Below are positions 60,301 through 64,000 of a stretch of 64,000 nucleotides of DNA, in pieces; within the stretch, counting starts at the first letter, position 1; every line of letters begins with the position of its first letter. The translations under genes and the position numbers were made by a program. Below the pieces are notes generated by a model, which worked only from the letters and a program-made list of their open reading frames with translations, had not been told where the DNA came from and ran no database searches. The stretch is from Methylosinus trichosporium OB3b. Its GTDB lineage: Bacteria; Pseudomonadota; Alphaproteobacteria; Rhizobiales; Beijerinckiaceae. The DNA lies in NCBI RefSeq assembly GCF_002752655.1, contig NZ_CP023739.1, positions 145,103 through 209,102 on the forward strand, in the 5' to 3' direction.

Positions 60301-60358
60301 CGACGAATTGGCCAACGAGCTGGCCGATGCGTGCGGGATCGGCGCAAAGCTCCGATAA
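57345..60358 (+). pseudogene. traU: DotO/IcmB/TraU ATPase with two frameshifts
   Basis: ATG 57345 follows TAGGAGA. The frame is normal to about 57842 (GMMRWEAAYFILWTRATTLT), then continues in another frame (NIGDAQKFYLRSDVMAARHT to about 58413), then in a third (NNHIAVRLRASFATWAPFGE) to TAA 60356-60358. Joined, about 1004 residues, the size of IcmB. The third part has the nucleotide loop (APPRSGKSVLANTINLGLCL), a Walker-B-like IIVMDLAEVAP and RQTEMMYMLARHIIGRNFFL. Either the plasmid lost this essential ATPase or two bases were misread. Confidence 0.85.
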
Positions 60359-60494
60359 AAAAATAACGGCTCGGAGTTCATCGCAGCGGCGGCTCGATAG
60401 GGTCACGCAATTTTTTGCACGCACGGAAACATTTGAAACTCGCGCAGAGCAGGAGAATCTTTTCGGCGTGATTTCGTGATCGAGGAGCGTCGCC

Positions 60495-60710
60495 ATGCCC
60501 AGCCTGCGCATCCAGCTTCGTCCGAGCGGCGTCGTCATGTTCGGCTCGGGCACGCGCGACCTCGCTCGAATGGAGCATCACGGCGCCTTCGATCTCGATA
60601 ACGCCGATTCGGTCTCGATCGCCGAAGAGGCCGAGCTGCGGCGTCTCATCAAAGGTCGGGACAAGCGGCCGAGACTTCATCGTCATTCGCGCCGACGCCG
60701 AATAGCGTGA
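60495..60710 (+). CDS. small hypothetical protein (71 aa)
   Basis: GAGGAGCG precedes ATG 60495. The product has a short beta-like start (LRIQLRPSGVVMFGSGTRDL), an acidic middle and a very basic end. No family is recognised. It lies between TraU- and DotD-type genes on the same strand, so it is probably a transfer accessory gene. The preceding 60359-60494 shows only an AT-rich spacer. Confidence 0.5.
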   Translation: MPSLRIQLRPSGVVMFGSGTRDLARMEHHGAFDLDNADSVSIAEEAELRRLIKGRDKRPRLHRHSRRRRIA

Positions 60711-60736
60711 TCGCGCAAAAATACGGAGCAGATCAC

Positions 60737-61204
60737 ATGAGCGCCAACCGTCCATGTCGCGGTCTCGTCTTACTATTGGCGTCGAGCATTCTGGGTGGCT
60801 GCGCGCATGATGTTCCCGCGACGGTCGATGTCGCGGGCATGCCGAATGCGGAGATCGCCCTTCGACGAAGCGTCGAGCATGTCGACAAGGAGATGAGCGA
60901 GATCGGTCGAATGCGGCCGGCGCCGCGTCACGGCCCGGCCGTCGTGCCCGCCGAACTGCAAAAGATCGTCGCCTTCGAATGGGAGGGGCCGCTCGAGGGG
61001 GCGGTGGAAAAGCTCGCCGGTGAGGTCGGTTACGATGTCGTCGTCGACTCCGCCTTCAACGTCCAAACGGTGTCGATCGGCATCAAGTCGGGCCCGCGCC
61101 GCGTCTACGAGATTTTCCAGGCCATCGGCAGCGCCGCGGGCGACCGCGCGACTGTGCAGGTCGATGCGCAGCATCATCGCATCGAGGTGATCTATCATGT
61201 CTAA
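60737..61204 (+). CDS. traH: DotD/TraH lipoprotein
   Basis: 155 residues from ATG 60737. The lipobox ILGGC puts the lipid on a cysteine at about residue 21. The C-terminal domain (PLEGAVEKLAGEVGYDVVVD, GPRRVYEIFQAIGSAAGDRA) has the secretin-N-like fold of DotD. With DotC and DotH it builds the outer-membrane ring. It overlaps the DotC gene by 8 bp. Confidence 0.9.
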   Translation: MSANRPCRGLVLLLASSILGGCAHDVPATVDVAGMPNAEIALRRSVEHVDKEMSEIGRMRPAPRHGPAVVPAELQKIVAFEWEGPLEGAVEKLAGEVGYDVVVDSAFNVQTVSIGIKSGPRRVYEIFQAIGSAAGDRATVQVDAQHHRIEVIYHV

Positions 61205-62189
61205 GCTCGCGCTCCGGCTCGTCCCGACATTGCTGGCCTCGTCTCTGTTGGCGTCGTCTCTCCTGGCCTCGACCTTCCTGGCTTCGTCCGCCTTCGCCGC
61301 CGAGCGCGGGATCAAGGTCTATCCGGTCCCTCCGGCTCCGTCCCCCGAAGAGATCGACGAGGCGGCGCATGGTCTCGGCAATCCGCTGAACAAGCCGATC
61401 ACCGGAGCGGCGCAGGAGCCGGCGGTCGTCGGAGGCGAACGCCCGCCGTCGCTCGAGGCGCTGCAGGCGGTGCGCGCCGGACGCGGCGATCCCGGGCTCG
61501 GACTGGAGCCGGGGCGAGAAGAAGCTCTGTATCAGGCGGCCCTGAGCTTCGGCGCGCAAGGCGGCCTGGCGGCGCGATCCTTCGCGATCAACGACATGTT
61601 GCGCCGCTATGAGCCGACGCTCGACAAGAGCTATGACTTCAGCGCTGTGGTTCTGCCCCTCGGCGGCGGCCGGACCCTGCTACGTCCGCCTGTCGTGACC
61701 CAAGGACAGCTCGCCTTCGCGCTCGGCGACAATGCGCAGGTCGCCCGGGAGACGGATTGCGTCTATCAGATCACGCGCGAAGCGCAGCTCGCCTCCGCCC
61801 CGCCGAATTGGCGCGCCTATCTGGTGCGCAATTGGAAAGCCCCGACGCGGCCCCATGACGCCGTGCTTCCGCGCACCGAGCAGGAGGCCGCCTATTGGAA
61901 CAAATGGGTCGCCGAAGGGTGGGCCCAGGGCGAGAAGCAGGCCGTCGAAATATTCTTGTCCGATCTCGGCCGGCTGCAGCGCGACATTGTCGGCATGGCT
62001 CGGTTCCGCCTGCTGCTGCGCGCGGGCTTGGTCGAGCACCCGAGGATCGCCTTCCAGAACAGCGTCGTCAACGGCGGTCGCGACGAGCTCCGCGCCGGCG
62101 ATCGGATTGTCCGAATTACCGATCAGCCCGGCCTCCGAGCCGACGCGCGCCGCTGGGAGCCCAAGCGCCGCGGGCCCTGCCCCAAGTGA
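61197..62189 (+). CDS. traI: DotC/TraI outer-membrane core protein
   Basis: The protein has 330 residues. An N-terminal signal with repeated LLASS blocks is followed by RPPSLEALQAVRAGRGDPGL, ALSFGAQGGLAARSFAINDM and PPVVTQGQLAFALGDNAQVA, typical of DotC. Legionella DotC is a lipoprotein; here no cysteine is seen near the cleavage site, so this one may lack the lipid. It ends in a GTGA overlap with the DotB gene. Confidence 0.9.
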   Translation: MSKLALRLVPTLLASSLLASSLLASTFLASSAFAAERGIKVYPVPPAPSPEEIDEAAHGLGNPLNKPITGAAQEPAVVGGERPPSLEALQAVRAGRGDPGLGLEPGREEALYQAALSFGAQGGLAARSFAINDMLRRYEPTLDKSYDFSAVVLPLGGGRTLLRPPVVTQGQLAFALGDNAQVARETDCVYQITREAQLASAPPNWRAYLVRNWKAPTRPHDAVLPRTEQEAAYWNKWVAEGWAQGEKQAVEIFLSDLGRLQRDIVGMARFRLLLRAGLVEHPRIAFQNSVVNGGRDELRAGDRIVRITDQPGLRADARRWEPKRRGPCPK

Positions 62190-63361
62190 TCCCCGAGCGG
62201 GCTCGTGAAAGTCTGACGCAGGAGACGGTGGTGGTCGACGAACCTTGGGATAGCGCTGATCTTTCCTGGGTGACGGACCCGCGAAAGAGCGCGCCCGGAC
62301 TGGATTCTCTGTTGAGCTGGGCCTATCGCTCGGGGGCTTCGCGCGTCTCGTTTCAGACGGGCCACTGTCCTTGGCTGAGGATCTACGGCCGGAATCGCAA
62401 GATCGGCGACACGACGCTGGACGAGGCGGAGATCGCGCAGATCGTCAATCATCTCTACGGCGCCGACGGCATGGCCCGTTTGCAGGGCTGCGCCGCGCTC
62501 GACACGACCTATGAGATCGCCGTGAGCCGCACCGAGCGGCTTCGCTACCGTCTCAATGTCACGTCGACGCGCAGCAGCCGGCGGCTCGGCGTCAATGTGG
62601 TGCTGCGTCCAATCCCCGGATTGCCGCCTTCCCTGGAGGAGCAGCTCGTCGAGCCGGGGATCATGGAGGCGTTCCGTCCGCGAAATGGCATGGTGATCGT
62701 ATCGGGCGGCACGGGGTCGGGAAAATCCACGCTGATCGCCGGCATGACCATCGCCAAGCTGCTCGACCCGAACGGGCATTACAACATCGTCGAAGGCGCC
62801 GCCCCAGTCGAGTTTCTGCTCGATCGCGTCAAGAGCCCCAGCTCGACGATCAATCAGAGCGAGATCCCGCGCGACCTGCCGAACTTCGAAGAGTTCATTC
62901 GGGGCTGCATGCGCCGCGAGCCGACCGACATCATCGTCGGCGAGTGCCGCGAGACGGCGACGGTGAGCGCCGCCATTCAGGCGGCGATCTCCGGGCACAC
63001 GCTGACGACGACGATCCACGCCAATGACGTCGCGCTGACGATGCAGCGCATCGCGAGCCTCTGCCCCTTGGCCGAGCGCGAGAATTTGATCAGCGCGGTG
63101 GCGCAGTCGCTTCGGCTCGTCGTCAACCAGAGGCTGACGCCGTCCCTGGACGGCAAGCGCACGGCGTTGCGGGAGTTCCTGGCGTTCGATCGCAAGCTGC
63201 GCAATCGCTTTCTGGAGACGGACCCGGCGCAATGGCCCGGCCTGACGCGCGGCGCCATCGAGGATCAGGGGCAGTCGTTCGCACAAGCGATCGACAAGGC
63301 GCTGCAGGATGGCCGCATCAGCGAGGAGACCGCGGCGCACGAGTTGAGGGAGGAAGGCTGA
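62186..63361 (+). CDS. traJ: DotB/TraJ secretion ATPase
   Basis: 391 residues from GTG 62186, overlapping the DotC stop (GTGA). PilT/VirB11-type ATPase: the N-terminal domain (LLSWAYRSGASRVSFQTGHC) is followed by Walker A SGGTGSGKST (about 173-182), the Asp box VEGAAPVEFLLDR, and the Walker B region PTDIIVGECRET with the His box TTTIHANDVALTM. A hexameric cytoplasmic motor of the I-type channel. The frame is intact and the length normal (Legionella DotB about 377). Confidence 0.95.
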   Translation: MIPERARESLTQETVVVDEPWDSADLSWVTDPRKSAPGLDSLLSWAYRSGASRVSFQTGHCPWLRIYGRNRKIGDTTLDEAEIAQIVNHLYGADGMARLQGCAALDTTYEIAVSRTERLRYRLNVTSTRSSRRLGVNVVLRPIPGLPPSLEEQLVEPGIMEAFRPRNGMVIVSGGTGSGKSTLIAGMTIAKLLDPNGHYNIVEGAAPVEFLLDRVKSPSSTINQSEIPRDLPNFEEFIRGCMRREPTDIIVGECRETATVSAAIQAAISGHTLTTTIHANDVALTMQRIASLCPLAERENLISAVAQSLRLVVNQRLTPSLDGKRTALREFLAFDRKLRNRFLETDPAQWPGLTRGAIEDQGQSFAQAIDKALQDGRISEETAAHELREEG

Positions 63362-63609
63362 TGTGGCGGAACACCGCTCTGCCGACACGGATCTTGTTTC
63401 TGGACGGGCGCGCGTGCCTGCCCCTGCTGGTCTTCGTCGTCTATTGGAGCTGGCTCACTTTCTACATTGCGATCGGCGGCATGACCTTCTTCATCGTCGT
63501 CAGCTGGGCGGGACTGACCGTGTCCTCGGTCTTGCGGCTTCTTCGGCGCATGCTGATCGGGCCAATCCGAACCGCTGTCCCGACCTGGAAGCGCAGGAGG
63601 GCGGCATGA
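63361..63609 (+). CDS. traK: IcmT/TraK membrane protein
   Basis: The protein has 82 residues; ATG 63361 overlaps the DotB stop (TGATG). WRNTALPTRILFLDGRACLP is followed by two hydrophobic segments (LLVFVVYWSWLTFYIAIGGM, FFIVVSWAGLTVSSVLRLL) and a basic end. Length, double hairpin and position match IcmT of Legionella and TraK of IncI plasmids. Confidence 0.9.
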   Translation: MWRNTALPTRILFLDGRACLPLLVFVVYWSWLTFYIAIGGMTFFIVVSWAGLTVSSVLRLLRRMLIGPIRTAVPTWKRRRAA

Positions 63610-64000
63610 TCCTGGATATAGAGGATGTCGAGGCGGTGCTCGAAAACCTTCTGCGGAAGGGCGGACAGCCGGTGCTGTTTCATGGCGTGACCATCCCTTT
63701 CGATTGCGCGGTCGCGGCGGACGGATTGCTGCCGCTGTTTCTGCTGGCTGGCGAAGCCTTGTGGCGGGAGGTGAAAGGAGAAGGCTTCGGATTGACGACC
63801 GAGCCCGACGAAGGGGCCTTCCTCGGCTATCGCCTCGCCGTGATCGACCCCGGGTCTTTCACAATGGTGTTGCTGGCGACGATGGAGGCGATCTCGCAGG
63901 CCTGCGGGCCAAACGGGATCGTGGTGGAAAAGCTCGAGGAGGTCTGGGCCGCGTCGAACGAACGCATTCATGCCGATCGACGCATGACGGGGCAAAGCCA
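63606..64000 (+). CDS. partial gene in the TraL/IcmS position (cut by window end)
   Basis: ATG 63606 overlaps the IcmT stop (ATGA). The visible 131 residues are soluble and helical (LDIEDVEAVLENLLRKGGQP, LLPLFLLAGEALWREVKGEG), an acidic small protein. The order DotB-IcmT-next gene corresponds to traJ-traK-traL in IncI plasmids; Legionella has icmT followed by icmS, a chaperone. The assignment rests mainly on position. Confidence 0.6.
   Translation, partial: MILDIEDVEAVLENLLRKGGQPVLFHGVTIPFDCAVAADGLLPLFLLAGEALWREVKGEGFGLTTEPDEGAFLGYRLAVIDPGSFTMVLLATMEAISQACGPNGIVVEKLEEVWAASNERIHADRRMTGQS

Noticed and set aside
1..64000. CRISPR arrays, tRNA or rRNA genes
   Set aside because: No regularly spaced identical repeats, no tRNA-like cloverleaf with a TTCGAATC-type arm and no rRNA segment was noticed on either strand. 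A dedicated RNA search could still find a small RNA.

Overview
The window looks like part of a large conjugative plasmid or other mobile replicon of a high-GC alphaproteobacterium. The codon bias (strong G/C at third positions), the transposon families and the surface-polysaccharide genes fit Rhizobiales, and a methanotroph of the Methylosinus/Methylocystis type would fit well. That host is inferred from general resemblance, not from a marker gene; no rRNA, tRNA or chromosomal housekeeping gene was seen.

Left third (1-30.7 kb): an accessory region of cell-surface glycan genes cut up by transposons. Two large glycosyltransferases (322-5553), two SAM-dependent methyltransferases (6866-9381), a BNR-repeat secreted protein (9399-10946), a third methyltransferase (11500-12147), an alpha/beta-hydrolase/TPR protein (24009-25127) and a giant GT2-GT4-sulfotransferase fusion (25630-28956) suggest synthesis and modification of an exported polysaccharide. 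Between them lie IS6 (two complete copies, several remnants), ISAs1, IS256, IS630 (one complete, two broken), IS1380, IS66 and IS91 elements, and a mosaic of gene stumps (GlcG/HbpS-like, VOC, AraC, membrane protein) around a LysR/GST pair and a cupin gene. An ISAs1 element has its two ends 6.6 kb apart with target duplications in opposite orientation, the mark of an inversion, probably driven by IS6. An IS66 element sits in an IS91 transposase with a clean 8-bp duplication.

Middle (30.7-37.5 kb): stability/defence-like genes. These are an XRE regulator, a RES/Xre toxin-antitoxin pair whose toxin is destroyed by frameshifts, and a 957-aa protein joining a RelE-like N-terminus, an SF1 (UvrD/REP) helicase core and ankyrin repeats. 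The last is the best candidate here for a little-described defence-type effector. A DUF2285 protein and degenerate DNA follow.

Right part (37.5-64 kb): a type IV secretion/conjugation locus of the I-type (Dot/Icm, IncI Tra) family. A minus-strand operon carries DotA/TraY and seven associated genes. A divergently placed XRE gene (48212) probably regulates it. The plus-strand operons carry DotI/IcmL (TraM), DotH/IcmK (TraN), DotG/IcmE (TraO), TraP-like and TraQ-like genes, then DotP/IcmD (TraR), DotN/IcmJ (TraT), DotO/IcmB (TraU, two frameshifts), DotD (TraH), DotC (TraI), DotB (TraJ), IcmT (TraK) and a partial gene in the TraL/IcmS position. A RelE-type toxin-antitoxin pair is inserted on the opposite strand between the TraQ-like and TraR-like genes. 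Coupling protein (DotL), relaxase and replication genes are not in the window.

Many genes carry single-base frameshifts (DotO, the IS66 transposase, the RES toxin, the 48757 HTH gene and others). Some may be real decay and some may be sequencing indels; this caveat applies to every pseudogene call below.
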